Positions 20,865 to 32,323 of a stretch of 64,000 nt of DNA are shown piece by piece. The DNA lies in contig OY725488.1 of the NCBI GenBank assembly GCA_963281255.1, forward strand, positions 10,885,524-10,949,523, given 5' to 3'. The translations under genes were made by a program, and so were the position numbers. The stretch comes from Aphrocallistes beatrix. Taxonomy: Eukaryota; Porifera; Hexactinellida; Sceptrulophora; Aphrocallistidae. Under the pieces are notes generated by a model that worked only from the letters and a program-made list of their open reading frames with translations, made no database searches and was not told the origin of the DNA. Position 1 is the first letter of the stretch. Every line of letters starts with the position of its first letter.

Positions 20865-21340
20865 GATAAAGATTCACTATGAAAGTGTACAAAGTGCGCT
20901 TGTATAATTTTAATAGTAAATCTTTAAAGCATATTGATGTTCTCACATAACTTCATGTTTGGGTGGAATTTTTCTATTCGACGCTGGTTCTATTTCACAA
21001 ATATTAATTCCTCAAATGATATCTATCTCAGCCTATCATCAATCTTGAATATTCATGTGCATGAGTTACTTTCATAAAAACACTCAAGCGAAGGTCTAAA
21101 ACTCATTATACGATAAGAGGCATGAGCTGTTAGTTAATCAAAAAGATTAGTCCAGAGCTTCTACCACTTCGCTGTCATCATGATATGATGGAAATGGGCT
21201 TTCTATCCATTATTTTACCGAATGCTGTCGAAATATATTTTTTAATTATGGCAGCAGTTGAATATTTCTTATCTATAAACTATAGTATACGCGTAATGAT
21301 GAACAAGTCAAATTTAGATATGTCGATATAAGGAAAGGAA
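20865..21340. repeat. Segmental duplication block, copy 2 of 3
   Basis: Parallel to 17316-17530 and 24428-25487. It ends at AGATATGTCGATATAAGGAAAGG (about 21316-21338), which corresponds to the P-element target in copy 3 before insertion. Confidence 0.65.
21155..21310 (+). pseudogene. Internal relic of a P-subfamily gene (TM6-TM7 region)
   Basis: Translates as SFYHFAVIM and then frameshifts (one base lost in CATGATATGATGG relative to the copy at 25321). It aligns with P1 residues around RYHFAVIMSSMGIGF. Confidence 0.6.
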
Positions 21341-21469
21341 TCTATTAAAACAAGGAGAATTAGTTTGAAATGATTTTCCAACTGTACAATGTGATATTCT
21401 TACTGTTCCAAATGAATTGAAATGTTGCAATACTTCATTAGCACGACAGTATCAGATAATATCAAGGTA

Positions 21470-21946
21470 CAGGTATCCTTCGCCGTTCGCCGGGGTTACG
21501 TTCCTGAGAATTGTCGCGAATGGCAAAATCGCGAACGGCAAGAAGTTAGTTCAATGAGAATAGTGGGGTTACGTTCCTAGATTATAAAAACAACGCTGGA
21601 TACCGTTTGTTAAATACGTTATTGATTCAATAGTTGAGCTGTAATACTGATACAAACACTAGCACTAGTGAATCGGTAGTAATAAATGAAGTGATAAATG
21701 ATAGATATAGATCCCCTAGTAGCAAACCTAAGTATATGTAAGTACCAGTAAATGATGTTGCCAGGATAATATGTAGATACGTATAAGGTTATGGACTTAT
21801 GGTAGGCCATGAAACTACTGAAGAGAGTAACGAAAATCGCGAATAGTCGAGGCAACGAGTCGCGAATATCAAAACAAGACTCAAAATTTTTTCCGCAAAT
21901 AGTCGAAACCGCGAATGGCAAATTCGCGAACGGCGAGGGCTGCCTG
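21470..21946. mobile_element. pogo/Tigger-like MITE, 477 bp, TA target duplication
   Basis: Starts CAGGTATCCTTCGCCGTTCGC and ends, inverted, CAGGCAGCCCTCGCCGTTCGC, flanked by TA on both sides. Paralogous empty sites read ATCAAGGTA...AAATCCAGCA at about 20190 and 31595. Inner repeats of TCGCGAA recur near both ends. No transposase frame; the longest open frame inside is featureless. Confidence 0.8.
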
Positions 21947-22019
21947 TAAATTCCAGCAGTGTTATTATTATGTAATTGCTCGGTATTATTTGTCATAAAT
22001 CTCCTTGGAACCTCAATCA

Positions 22020-22511
22020 AACTTAAGTAGATGATAATTCCCTTAAGTGCAATGTAAAAGTGATAACTTATTAAGTAATTCACAATGTTGTACATTAGTA
22101 TCAATATGCTGCTTAGTAGTTAGTAGAGGCTCGTAATAAGGAATACCATAAATAAGAGACAGAGACCATATCGAAATACTGCTGTACTTTGGGAAAGGTT
22201 TTCAGCAAGTTTGCTTAATATGAAGTCTCCCATTATGAACACATTTCTTGGTCCCTTGATGGATAATATGCGGCTCTGACTGCTGTATAATGGATATTTT
22301 TAGATATCATATAGCAGTAACTCTCCAAAGTTTTGTTTGTCAAACTTACTATTCTCTTTCTTTGTCCATGGACCACAAATTGAGAACCACTGAGCTAGTA
22401 TTCCAATAGTTCCCGAATGTTAAGAGATAATAATAAAATTGAGCACTTAATTATAAATAAACAAACAAACAAACAAAATACACTTACTCTCCCAAAACCC
22501 GGATCATTAAG
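22020..22511. other. M5 3' flank with a decayed M fragment and a hAT end
   Basis: About 22110-22180 (TAGTAGTTAGTAGAGGCTCG, then AGACAGAGACCATATCG) is a minus-strand M relic of the TTNKQ...YGTPLY...GPC region. At 22374-22392 TTGAGAACCACTG is an isolated hAT right end. An AAAC tract at 22460-22480 is the 3' UTR tract of M5. Confidence 0.5.
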
Positions 22512-23636
22512 TTAGGTCATAAGAAGTGGATCTGTAAGGCTGGGAGTGAACCTTATACGGACTTTACCAAAACGATATTTCAAAATTTCCCAGAGCTTTG
22601 TACCGAAAAAAAGAATGGTAGCAAATAGGTATTGCAAACGTATTGAAAGATAAGCAATAAGAATTAGAACTGTTGCGATCCCTAATACAATCTTGCCACA
22701 GGGATTCATATCTTTGATCTGTTGATTTGTTTTTAGTAAGGGTTCATAGAGAGGAGTTCCATAGAGATGATGGAATAAACATGGACCGTAGTGAATTGCT
22801 ATCATGATAAGGAAAAATCCTCTATTGATAATGATAAATAAAATTAAGGATAGCAGACCTATCCCCATCATGCTCATAATGACAGCGAAATGGCGGCAAC
22901 TCTTGACTAATCTCCTGACTATCTGACGACTCACACCTCTAATCTTATATTCTACACACCTCCACCTTAGAGTCTTGTAGAAAGTCCGAGTTTGCCTAAT
23001 CCAAATACAGAAATAGATGAGATTGATGACAGGCTCAAATATTTCATGTGGAATGAAAAGTTGTGGGATTGATCCGGTAATAATCAAGAAAATTCCAACC
23101 AAACATGAAACCAGGAGAAAACGACGAACATACTCAAAGGGATTACCATGGATATCATGATATATAACATCTAGATATTTCATCAAGCATATCACTAGAG
23201 CTAAGGACAATAAAAATCCTGCTTCTCCGACGGAAGTGGCTACTGCTGCGGTTGGAATTGTAATAACTCTAAAATCATCGAAGTTGTAAATAACTGCTGT
23301 AGTGCAATTGTCGATATTTTCATAATTTGATGGCATTGAAGAGATCCAATGGCCTAACTCAAATGTTAGTACTGCAATAAATTCCATGACATTGATTGCT
23401 AACATAAATGCATGCTTAACTATTTCAGCTTTGTAGTGGAGTGCTAGCTCAGATGCATTACCGAATATGTCTGTATTTGCATCCTTCCTACACTCACAGT
23501 ATAATCTAACATAATACATTATCATCTTCACAAAGTAAACATCCCAAAGTAAAGTCAATATTAGAAGAAGGCATATGTATGGAACCATCAGTAAGTATAT
23601 ATCATTGCCAAAGTGTTGAAAATAGTGATTGAGCAT
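22512..23636 (-). CDS. Multipass membrane receptor-like protein (M5), TATA box deleted
   Basis: Intact 374-aa frame starting MLNHYFQHFGNDIYLLM. Distinguishing text: YCECRKDANTDIFGNASE in the first inner loop, SMPSNYENIDNCTTAVIYN in the outer loop, IPHEIFEPVINLIYFCIW at TM5, and KVRIRFTPSLTDPLLMT at the tail. The coding sequence looks healthy, but about 28 bp between ATATGGC and TTTGAGATTC in the upstream flank are missing, and these include the TATAAATA present in the other copies. It may be silent or use another promoter. Confidence 0.82.
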   Translation of the reverse strand: MLNHYFQHFGNDIYLLMVPYICLLLILTLLWDVYFVKMIMYYVRLYCECRKDANTDIFGNASELALHYKAEIVKHAFMLAINVMEFIAVLTFELGHWISSMPSNYENIDNCTTAVIYNFDDFRVITIPTAAVATSVGEAGFLLSLALVICLMKYLDVIYHDIHGNPFEYVRRFLLVSCLVGIFLIITGSIPQLFIPHEIFEPVINLIYFCIWIRQTRTFYKTLRWRCVEYKIRGVSRQIVRRLVKSCRHFAVIMSMMGIGLLSLILFIIINRGFFLIMIAIHYGPCLFHHLYGTPLYEPLLKTNQQIKDMNPCGKIVLGIATVLILIAYLSIRLQYLFATILFFGTKLWEILKYRFGKVRIRFTPSLTDPLLMT

Positions 23637-23639
23637 CTT

Positions 23640-24427
23640 TATCCCATGTAGTTACTTAAATAGTGATATGGCTTTGAGATTCTCTATGGGTTCTCTCATC
23701 TTAATCATAGTCAGACTAATATACTAAGTCCAATATTAGGATATTATAAATCAATAGCATACTAATCATTACATCTAGTTATATCATTCTCTAGTGTAAT
23801 ACTGAATATTACATTTAAATTTAAACTAATTATTGGTTTAATATCGAAAGTATGTGGTGTTGCAAGTTTTTTATTTTAAAATATCCTCTTATTTAAGTAA
23901 TAAGAAGGAAGTTTTAGATTGTGTATAGTTGGATGACTACATACAAGCTGGAATACATTGTTTGCACTGGAGTGGTCAGGTTTCGAATATTTGCTATATC
24001 ATCGGGTGATTCTTTGAAAGATCATTAAAGTCTCCTGTAAATCAATTAGGTCGAAGATACTATCTGAAAACTCTGCCAATAAACAACATTGAAGAGTCTG
24101 GTCTTAATACTCTAGTCCGTAATGGTTAAGATTTATTTGATGCATATATCCTTGTATATTCGTATTTGTCGAGATAAGAGATTTCCAGAAACATATAACT
24201 TAATTTGATAAAAATCCCGAACCCAGGGGGCTGGGGGGGCTCGAGGCCCCTTGGATTGGAAGATGGCCCATGGATGCAAACAAAACTTTGTGTTTGTTCG
24301 AACTGGTTGGAGAATTGGAAAGGTGAAGAGATATGAAAATTGGCATGTAGGTGTCAAATGATATGACTACGATTAAGCACGAAGATCCAAGCGAATTTTT
24401 CATACCTCCGCAAAAATGGATAAAAAT
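23640..24427. other. M5 upstream flank and GC-rich repeat
   Basis: The flank is duplicated with those of other M genes (TAATAAGAAGGAAGTTTTAG; compare 17040). At about 24213-24305 CCCGAACCCAGGGGGCTGGG leads into TTGGATTGGAAGATGG. A second copy lies at about 38786-38880. No gene. Confidence 0.5.
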
Positions 24428-25487
24428 CACTATGAAAGTGCGCGAAGTGCGCTTGTATGATATTAATAGTAAATCCTTGAAGCATATTTGATGTTCTCAC
24501 ATACCTTCCTGTTTGGGTCAATTTTTTCTATCCTGGTTCTAAGCTGGTTCTAATTCACAAATATTAATTCCTCAAATGATATATCAGCCTATCATTAATC
24601 TTGAATATTCCTGTTCATGCGTTACTTTCAACAAAACACTCAAGTATAGGCATAGAGTTAGCATAATTAGGGGGGCAGGCCCCTACTACACTTTTCAAGA
24701 TGTTAATCTGCTGGCCTCCTGGAACGGGAGGCCAGATGTGAGGCTAGAGCCACCAATTAAATTGAAGGTGTCCTCAGCTATAGGGGTAGAAATAGAATGT
24801 ACTAGTTCTTTTTAGAAGAATTTAGGACGCATTCAATTTTATTAATACGATAGTACAAAGTATTAATCAAATTGTTTGTTGCTTTGATGATTTATAACCC
24901 TAGATAGATGGTGGTGCAGCATAGGCGTAGAATTACATATAATATTAGATAAGTTCATTTTTAATAGTTTTTAATAGCTCTAGAATTAGCCATAGCCTGT
25001 GAGGGGTCGTAGTGCCGGGCAGTGGAGCAGTAGAGGAAGCTGTGGTATGACAGGACTTCACACTCGTGACTTCACACAACCTTGTAGGTTACATCTAAAT
25101 CTTAAAATTATGCTAATTGAGTCTAGATATATCTCCCAATTACATTTCAAGCCCTCCAGGTCCCTTCTTTCCGTCGTTCGCTTCGTTCACTCTTAGTCTC
25201 CCCAGGTATTATATTATTTTCCAAAACTTGCGTCTATGTATGCATTCAAATGAAGGTCTAAAGTTCTAAATATTATACGATAAGAGATAAGAGCTGTTAG
25301 TTAATCATAAGATCAGTCAAGAGCTTCTACCACTTCGCTGTCATCATGAATATGATGGGAATGGGCTTTTCTATCAATGATTTACCGAATGCTGTCGAAA
25401 TATATTTTTTAGCTATGGTAGCAGTTGAATATTTCTTATCTACAAACTATAGTATACGCGTAATGATGAATTAGCCAATTTAGATAT
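24428..25487. repeat. Segmental duplication block, copy 3 of 3
   Basis: Matches copies 1 and 2 through AACACTCAAGTATAGGCATAG and the GGCCAGATGTGAGGCTAGAGCC stretch (compare 17605-17640). Bases about 24800-25230, not matched in the others, may be an insertion. Copy 3 was later interrupted by the P element. Confidence 0.6.
25321..25473 (+). pseudogene. Internal relic of a P-subfamily gene (TM6-TM7 region)
   Basis: About 50 codons are still open: SFYHFAVIMNMMGMGF, then diverged hydrophobic text to a stop at AATTAG (25469). It is a sister to the frameshifted relic at 21155 and has neither end of the gene. Confidence 0.6.
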
Positions 25488-25494
25488 GTCAAAA

Positions 25495-25563
25495 CATAGC
25501 ATTCTATATACTAAGGCAATGGTACTCTATTGAAATTTTGAACCATGGATTGTCATTACCATC
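25495..25563 (+). repeat. P-like element left terminal inverted repeat
   Basis: 69 bp, identical to the inverted right end except for GGTACTC versus GGCACTC and TTGAACC versus TTGGACC. Confidence 0.88.
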
Positions 25564-25926
25564 TACCTTCAAAGTACAATGTAATAGCTATATGCTATAT
25601 AGGTGTGATTCTACTGTGCTGTTACTATTATTAATCATCAGTTTAAATGATTTACCGCACCCCAACCTAATGTATTTCCATATTAGAATATTATAAGTCA
25701 ACAGATATATTTTAATAAGTCAAACCATATATTACAGTACAATACGTATATGTATGGTTAGTATAGAACAAATAACATAATACATTCTCTAAGTAATCGT
25801 TGCAGCAGCAGCAATATATTTCACCATCCTAAACGTCCAGCTGGATATAACATCTAAAAGTACAATAGCTTCAGTCTTCTACACAAACTTCTAACAGTAA
25901 GATGATCTAAAAAAAACAAAGAAAAA

Positions 25927-28900
25927 TTAGTTGTATTTTTTAAGCTTAGTATTATCCCTATTTAAAACCATAAAATTGTAATTGCGGACTCTTTTTGACA
26001 AGATTATATTTGACCATGTAACACACAATTTCTTCAATATGTCCCGATTCCAAACGCCACAAAAGCAACAATCATTCCAAACATCACTATATTTCTCGGC
26101 AATGATCGTCATAGAAATTAGTACCAACAAACTACGGGATTGTGCAGAATAGAATTTCTTGCTGAGGAAAACACAGCTATCAATAATCAGAAAGGCTTTA
26201 TACAATATAGTAACAGACTTCACCACACAAGAAGAAGGATATTTAAGAGAACCTCGATCTACTAAATTAATCAAAGTATATTGAGAACCAACGTCATTAT
26301 TAACTTCTAGGAGTCTATCTGATGTTAAATGATCATGACAAGATCGACAAGTATTTGACTTTTTAATGTAAGAGAAGACTGCATATCCTGCTATATAGAT
26401 GAGGCATTCAATCTGAGAAACTTTTAATTCAATGAGCGAAATATCATTCAATTTAGTCATATAAGGTTCTATATCGAGTTCCTTTTCGTCACTTATACAC
26501 TCAAAATCGTCTGCAAATTGCCTAAGGTATTCTTTTAGTGAAACGTTATCTCCCGAACCATATTTTATATCGAAAACTTTTAAAAGGTTGGAAAGTTGGA
26601 GTCTTCGTTCGCTTTCTAAAACTTGGTTAAATGATATTTGATAGTGAGACCCTGACATTTGTCTGTATAATCCAAAATGGTGTTCTAAAGCATCATTTTG
26701 TATTCTCGCAGTAAGAAGATATTGGTACCCACAATTTTCAGTTAGTTGTTTGACTAGTAGTGGTAATGCCTCACATGTATGTCTAAAGCTGGTAAAGGTT
26801 TGTGGTGTTAATTTTCCCGACAAAAAAGGTAGACTAACCCAACTATCCAACCAAGAGACCACGTTGTTCAAAAATTGTAACCGAAAATCGTTTGGGTATA
26901 TTGGGGCTGAAAATTCATCATTGAAACGTATATTTTTCCCAACCCAGTTCACATTGAATGTTTTCCATATCCGGTTAATAAGATCAAGAAAATCTACCGT
27001 TTGATTGTTATTTTCGATTTTCCACGCTAATAGGCCGGCAGATGTTGTCTCATGAAAAATTTTCAATGCGAAACTGACAACTTGTCGTTCTAAGCTTGAG
27101 AGCCAACAAGCTTTCGCTGTTAATTTTGGTGCTCGTTTCAATAAATTGCATCTATCTGATCTAAACAAATCTCGTATATCTTGAAACCGAGCGTAACAAA
27201 TATCTGGATATACAGATTTAGAGGTAAAATTGGCAGTAGAAATGCTGGCTCTAGGAATGGAAAGGTAAAAACTTTTGTTCGTGTTAATGATATTTTGAAT
27301 ACTTACCAGGCATTCGTCGAACTTCGGGAAAATGAAAGTGTTGTCAATATTTTTGAGATTTAACCAATTATTTCGGATGCATTTAATGATATGAACAATA
27401 TCAAAAATCAAGATTAAATTTCTATCTGGGTTGCAGGGATGTTGTACTTTTGGCTCCAGTTTCGAATTAGTTGAAAACAGTTTATACAAACGAACGTTCA
27501 GTGGATAGTTGTCAGTACAAACAGCTTCTACAAACAGACCGCAAGCTTCGATATCACAGATAGACCTGACAATTGGATACAATGATTCAGCAGAAGAAGA
27601 ACCCAAAGGAATTAACCGAGCAATGGTAGAAAACTTGGCCGATAGACTAGAAACCATCATAGAGAAAACCGTTGTATATGGATCATTAGGATTGTCAATA
27701 GACCCAATTACCTTTCCTCCCTTATATGATGCATCACTACGAATATGTACCTCATCCATTTGAAGAATAACATGGCGTTCTAAATCATTGAATGTAGTGG
27801 CAACTTCATTAAGGATTTTTGTATATTTACTCTCTAAGCCAATACTATTTTTTAATTTCAACAAATTTCGCTCATGAGGAAAATTTAAGCAATTGGAGCC
27901 CTGAATAAGACGGTAACAAGCTGGGGAAATGCCGTGAATTTTTAAACAAAAGACCTGGGTGATGATGTTATAACGTCGAGCATGTTTATCAATGATTAGA
28001 TATTTCAACTGATCGAGCAAAAAAGTAAGACGCATTCGTATAGAATCCTCATCGATTTCGAAATATAATTTGGAATCAGTGTGCTCTAACGTATCAATAG
28101 CTTGAGCAAGACTATGAATGGAGTTCTCCACATGTTGTATCAGAGATGTCGCAGAGGTATTTGTATGAGTACTTGGGGAAATTTCAAATAAATCAACTTC
28201 ATGTATAATGTTTTCTAATAACCTGATATCATTGAGTGAGGAATACGAGAGCTCAATATTGTTCTTTTCTTTATAATAAGCCTTACAAAATAAACTTTCA
28301 TCGACAATTATATACCGTGCGACAGTGGATACTTCGTTACAAAAATAAATCTTAAGAAAAAGAATGTTAGAAGAATCAGGGCGATGGAAAAGCCAACCGT
28401 TTGTGAGTTCAATCAAGTGTAACTTAGATATAATACAACTAAGATTCGAAATCATAAACTTAGCCTCGGTCTCTTGAAATTCTGCTCGACTTTTCTTGTA
28501 TGCATCCTGCATCCTCTTCTCCTCTTTATTGTCTAGAGATAGCCTTTGGGTTTTAGCAACGGCATCTGTGAGATAGGTTGGACAATTTGGAAAGATGCTA
28601 GGAACTGCAAATTTCTTTAGAACAACTTTTTTCCTGGGCATCTTGATCACCTCAACTCCGTTATAATATTCAATATTTCTCTCAATATCTTCTTCGCGGA
28701 AGTGATGTATACAGACCTGTAAAGAGACAAATAATTATACATACTACTATATATTGCAGTACAAATCACTATAGCAACTTACCAAAATTCGTTTATTCTC
28801 CTCATAGTCTCCTTTCTTTCGTGGAATCGCTCGAAACCACTTTTCACGAGTTTCAACATCAATTGGAAAGGAAAAAGTAGGCACGTATGAATCAGCTTGA

Positions 28901-28941
28901 CTATGATAATTCGACTTGCAACCAGGTACTGAGCATGTCAT
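25927..28941 (-). CDS. P-element/THAP9-type transposase, two exons (28783-28941 and 25927-28716)
   Basis: Exon 1 starts at ATG 28941 (MTCSVPGCKSNYH). A 66-bp intron (28717-28782) has a GTAAGT donor and TTTACAG acceptor, and joining preserves the frame to give 982 aa. The join completes a THAP zinc finger: Cys3, Cys8, then CIHH, with the AVPSIF box at about residues 90-95. The RNase-H-like core shows LQMDEV (Asp about 374), CTDNYPLNVRLYK (Asp about 455), FDIVHIIKCIRNNW (492-505) and QNDALEHHFG (Glu about 731), laid out as in P-element and THAP9 transposases. A late IYIAGYAVFSYIKK...CRSC block also fits. The enzyme should cut and paste this element by binding its ends through the THAP domain. 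No disabling change is visible, so it may be active. Confidence 0.88.
28717..28782 (-). other. 66-bp spliceosomal intron of the P-like transposase gene
   Basis: GTAAGT at the donor (28782 downward) and TTTGTCTCTTTACAG at the acceptor. In-frame stops within it mean retention would yield only an 86-codon product, much like the intron control known for Drosophila P. Confidence 0.8.
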
Positions 28942-29331
28942 ATTGAATAAGTGATGATGCGGAACAAATATAGCAGTAATTAGGAAGTAACGAATAAATA
29001 ATAACAATAATTAAATATATTATCAACATTGAACACAAAATCATCACAAATATTGAAGCTAATATATAGTTTGCATGTTGCTACATACAATCTCTAATGC
29101 TTATGATGGATTATACTTATTCTTAGAAGTTATAACACTATCGGCGGTTAAAATTCGCGCGAACAATACGACTGAATTTAATATTCAAATACGTATATGG
29201 AAAACTATGGAAAAGTTTTATTGATCAGGCAAAATTATACCAAAAATATGCTCTAATGAGTAGGCAGTTGATTACATAAATTTTGAAATCATTTTAATAT
29301 TTTAAGAATAAGTTTTTGTATAAAGTAGTCC

Positions 29332-29400
29332 GATGGTAATGACAATCCATGGTCCAAAATTTCAATAGAGTGCCATTGCCTTAGTATATAGAATGCTATG
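29332..29400 (-). repeat. P-like element right terminal inverted repeat
   Basis: Inverted partner of 25495-25563. It is preceded internally by about 320 bp of non-coding 5' region and followed by the GTCAAAAC duplication. Confidence 0.88.
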
Positions 29401-29408
29401 GTCAAAAC

Positions 29409-29830
29409 AAGGAAACGAATCTATTAAAACATGAACATTGATGCAATAAAATAAATTGTTATAATCTAAGCGATAGAGATACAGGGATGCCCTAAAGTGA
29501 TACTTTGCACACTTGTGATCTGAGTAACTAGTAGAACTCTTAAAGGTGCTTCCATGTCACCGCATATTAGAACTATTCTTGTATTTCCTTCGAGCCTAAT
29601 TTCATTCCCAAACGCTCAATCACTGACTGCAATTCATGTATTTAATACATGAGAAAAGGTTAAATCTCCTACCATGGATCGAAACCATATTTTATCCAAA
29701 TATTTCAGCCCTAGTTCTAATGATATATTATTTAAATAGTTCCCGCAATTAAAAGATAAAAAAACTTGATTATATACAAAGTAAACAAACAAACAAGATA
29801 CAGTTACCACTTTAAAGTTTTATTATGATG
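29409..29830. other. M6 3' flank
   Basis: ATAAATTGTTATAATCTAAGC and CCCTAAAGTGATACTTTGCA recur at about 36080-36150 upstream of the M8 remnant. An AAAC tract at 29781-29796 is the 3' UTR tract of M6. No gene. Confidence 0.55.
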
Positions 29831-30954
29831 TTAGTTTATGAGAAGTGGGTCTGTAAGACTAGGAGTGAACCGAGTGCGGACTTTACCAAAACGATACTTC
29901 AAAATTTTCCAGAGTTTCGTGCCGAAGAATGCAACAGTTACGAGTAGGTACTGCAAACCAAAGGAAAGATGTGCCACAATAACCAGAGCTGTTCCGATCC
30001 CTAATACGATCTTACTACTGATGTCCAGATCCTTGATCTGTTGATTTGTAGTTAGTAAGGGCTCGTAGAGAGGAGTCCCATAGAGATAGTGGAATAGACA
30101 AGGACCGTAGTGAAGGAATATCATGATAAGGAAAAATATTTTGCTGATAGTGTCATGTAAAATAAAGGATAGCAATCCTATTCCCATCATACTCATAAAG
30201 ACTGCGAAATGGCGGCAACTCTTGACGGATCTCCTGACTATCTGACTACTCACACCTCTAATCTTATATTCTACACACCTCCATCTTAGGGTCTTGTAGA
30301 ACGTCCGAGTTTGCTTAACCCAGATATACAAATAGATCGTCATAATAACAGGCTCAGATAGTTCGTGTATAAGGAAAAGTTGCGGGATAGATCCAATGAT
30401 GATCAAATAAAATCCAACCAGGCAAGAAACCAGGAGAAAACGACGAACATACTTGTCGGGTTGATCATGTATATCATGATATATGACATCTAGATATTTC
30501 ATCAAGCATATCACAAGAGCTAAAGAGAACAATAATGCTGCTTCCCCGAAGGACGTAGCTACTGCCGCTATTGGATCTGCAATGAGTCTAAAATCGTCAA
30601 AATTGTAAATATTTCCTTCTGTACAATTATCAATTTTTTATAATCTGGTGGTGAGGAAGATTTCCAAAAACCTAATTCCAATGCTAGTACTACAATAGGT
30701 TCATTAGCATTGATTACTAACATGAATACATGCTTAACTATTTCCGTTTTGTAGTGGAGTGCTAGCTCTGATGCGTTACCGAGTATGTCTGTATTTGCTT
30801 CCTTCATGCACTCACGGTATAATCTAACATAATGCATTAACATCTTCACAAAGTAAACATCCCAAAGTAGAGTTAATAAGATGAGAATACACGTGTAAGG
30901 AACCATCAGTAAGTATATATCATTCCCAATGTGTTGAGAAAAATAATTGTGCAT
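29831..30954 (-). pseudogene. Multipass membrane receptor-like gene M6, one-base frameshift
   Basis: Start ATG 30954 (MHNYFSQHIGNDIYLLM). The frame runs to the outer loop (SSPPDYKKL), where a T run of six replaces the seven in sister M4 (plus-strand 30633-30640 versus 19194-19201). From there the other frame continues the family sequence without interruption to RTRFTPSLTDPLLIN. Total length is one base short of a normal 1125. Because everything else is clean, this is either a very recent pseudogene, a polymorphism or a homopolymer sequencing error. Confidence 0.8.
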
Positions 30955-31000
30955 ATTGATTTCTTGTAGCCACTTGTATAGTGATATGGCTTCTATCGAG

Positions 31001-31008
31001 TATTTATA
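31001..31008 (-). promoter_or_regulatory. TATA box of M6
   Basis: Minus-strand TATAAATA, 47-54 nt before the ATG at 30954. Confidence 0.65.
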
Positions 31009-32323
31009 CCTGAGAATCTTCTGACTAATAGAGTCTAACAGAATATTATATTTCGATAACATATTAATAGCCATTACAGCTAGTTACATCATCTTCTAGC
31101 GTAGTGCTCAGATGAACTTTCTAATGAAATCATCCGATATTGCATTACTGTACTTATAATTATATCAAACACGAAATTTTAACCATAGTTGAAAATAAGA
31201 TATGAGAATTTAAAAGATCATATTTGGTTTAGCTTTTGAACGCAAAGTTGAATGTTTAACTACATCAAGCTGGAGTGCATGATTGCTAGTTATTTTATAG
31301 TTAATCCCACTTGGGTGAATATTTGAGAGATTATTTAAATCTTATTAATGCCGCTGGCATTTATAACATGAAAATTCGGAAGTTATGTATAATGCTCAAT
31401 TTTCTGATTACTAAAATGCACATGAGTCATGCGTATACTTAGTCAGTTATAAATTTGAAATGTCCATCATAGATTTTAATTTGTAACTGGAGAATTATTT
31501 TGAAATGATATAATATGATATTCTTGCCGTTCCAAATGATTTGAAATGTTGCAATATTTCATTAGTACGACAGTATAGGATGTTATCAAGGTACTTGTAA
31601 AATCCAGCATTATTATTATTATGTGATTGTTCGAAGTCAATTTTAATAAAATATCCTTGTATTCCCAATCAAACCTAAGTAGAAGTAAATTCCCAAGTGC
31701 AAAGTAAAACTACTAACAAATTAAATAACTTCTCATGAATAAGAGACAGTGATCATATCGAAATATTGCTGCATTTTGGAAAAGGTTTTGTCAAGTTTGC
31801 TTAATATGAAGTTTCTCTATATTGATACATTTCTTGATCCCTGTTGAAACATAATGAGCGGCTCTGACTGTATAGAGCAACTTTTAGAAAACACAAAGTA
31901 GTCAATCTTCAAAGTTTTGTTTGTTAAACTTACTATTCTCAGTGGCGGTGGGACCAAAAGTGGAGGCCACCAGAAGAGTACGTATATAAAATAATGTACA
32001 AAGCTAGAATATCGAGCGGCTGTAGAGGATGTGTAGGTGTCTTGGCCCCATAAGCTGTAATTGAATTGTAACTAGTGCTACGAATAAATGTGTTATTGCT
32101 AGTTGTATAAATCTATATGCGTATATGATTTATTTTCAAATACACCTGGGGATTGGAATTTACTAACAAATATCTATTAGTGCGGCGGAGTGAGTTTTAA
32201 ATAGCACCGATTGTAGCACATATACTTCACCTATACCGTGAATGTGCAAATATATTGATCCACGGACCATCAACGCAGGCAACCTGCCCTTACTGCCCTG
32301 AAAAAGTATGAATTACTATAGAT
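31009..32323. other. Duplicated spacer between M6 and M7
   Basis: Parallel to 19571-20600 for most of its length, including the site that carries the 477-bp MITE upstream of M5 but not here. GGCGGTGGGACCAAAAG at about 31945 is the third copy of the 6240/20550 repeat. The M7 3' cassette begins near 32100. Confidence 0.55.

Larger units (their letters stand above)
25495..29400 (-). mobile_element. P-element-like DNA transposon, apparently complete
   Basis: The element is about 3.9 kb. The 69-bp ends (25495-25563 and 29332-29400, starting CATAGCATTCTATATAC) are inverted copies with two mismatches. GTCAAAAC flanks both sides (25488-25495, 29401-29408; the first C is shared with the element end), resembling the 8-bp GC-ended target duplications of P elements. 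The paralogous block at about 21325 is uninterrupted. It encodes a two-exon THAP transposase on the minus strand. Confidence 0.88.

Noticed and set aside
21619-22104. A 161-codon minus-strand frame
   Set aside because: Most of it lies within the 477-bp MITE and crosses its border; no domain and no homologue in the paralogous spacers.
28747-29007. A stand-alone 86-codon THAP mini-protein
   Set aside because: Its last codons read through a clear GTAAGT donor; joined to the next exon it completes the zinc finger. It is exon 1, not a separate gene, though an intron-retained product is possible.
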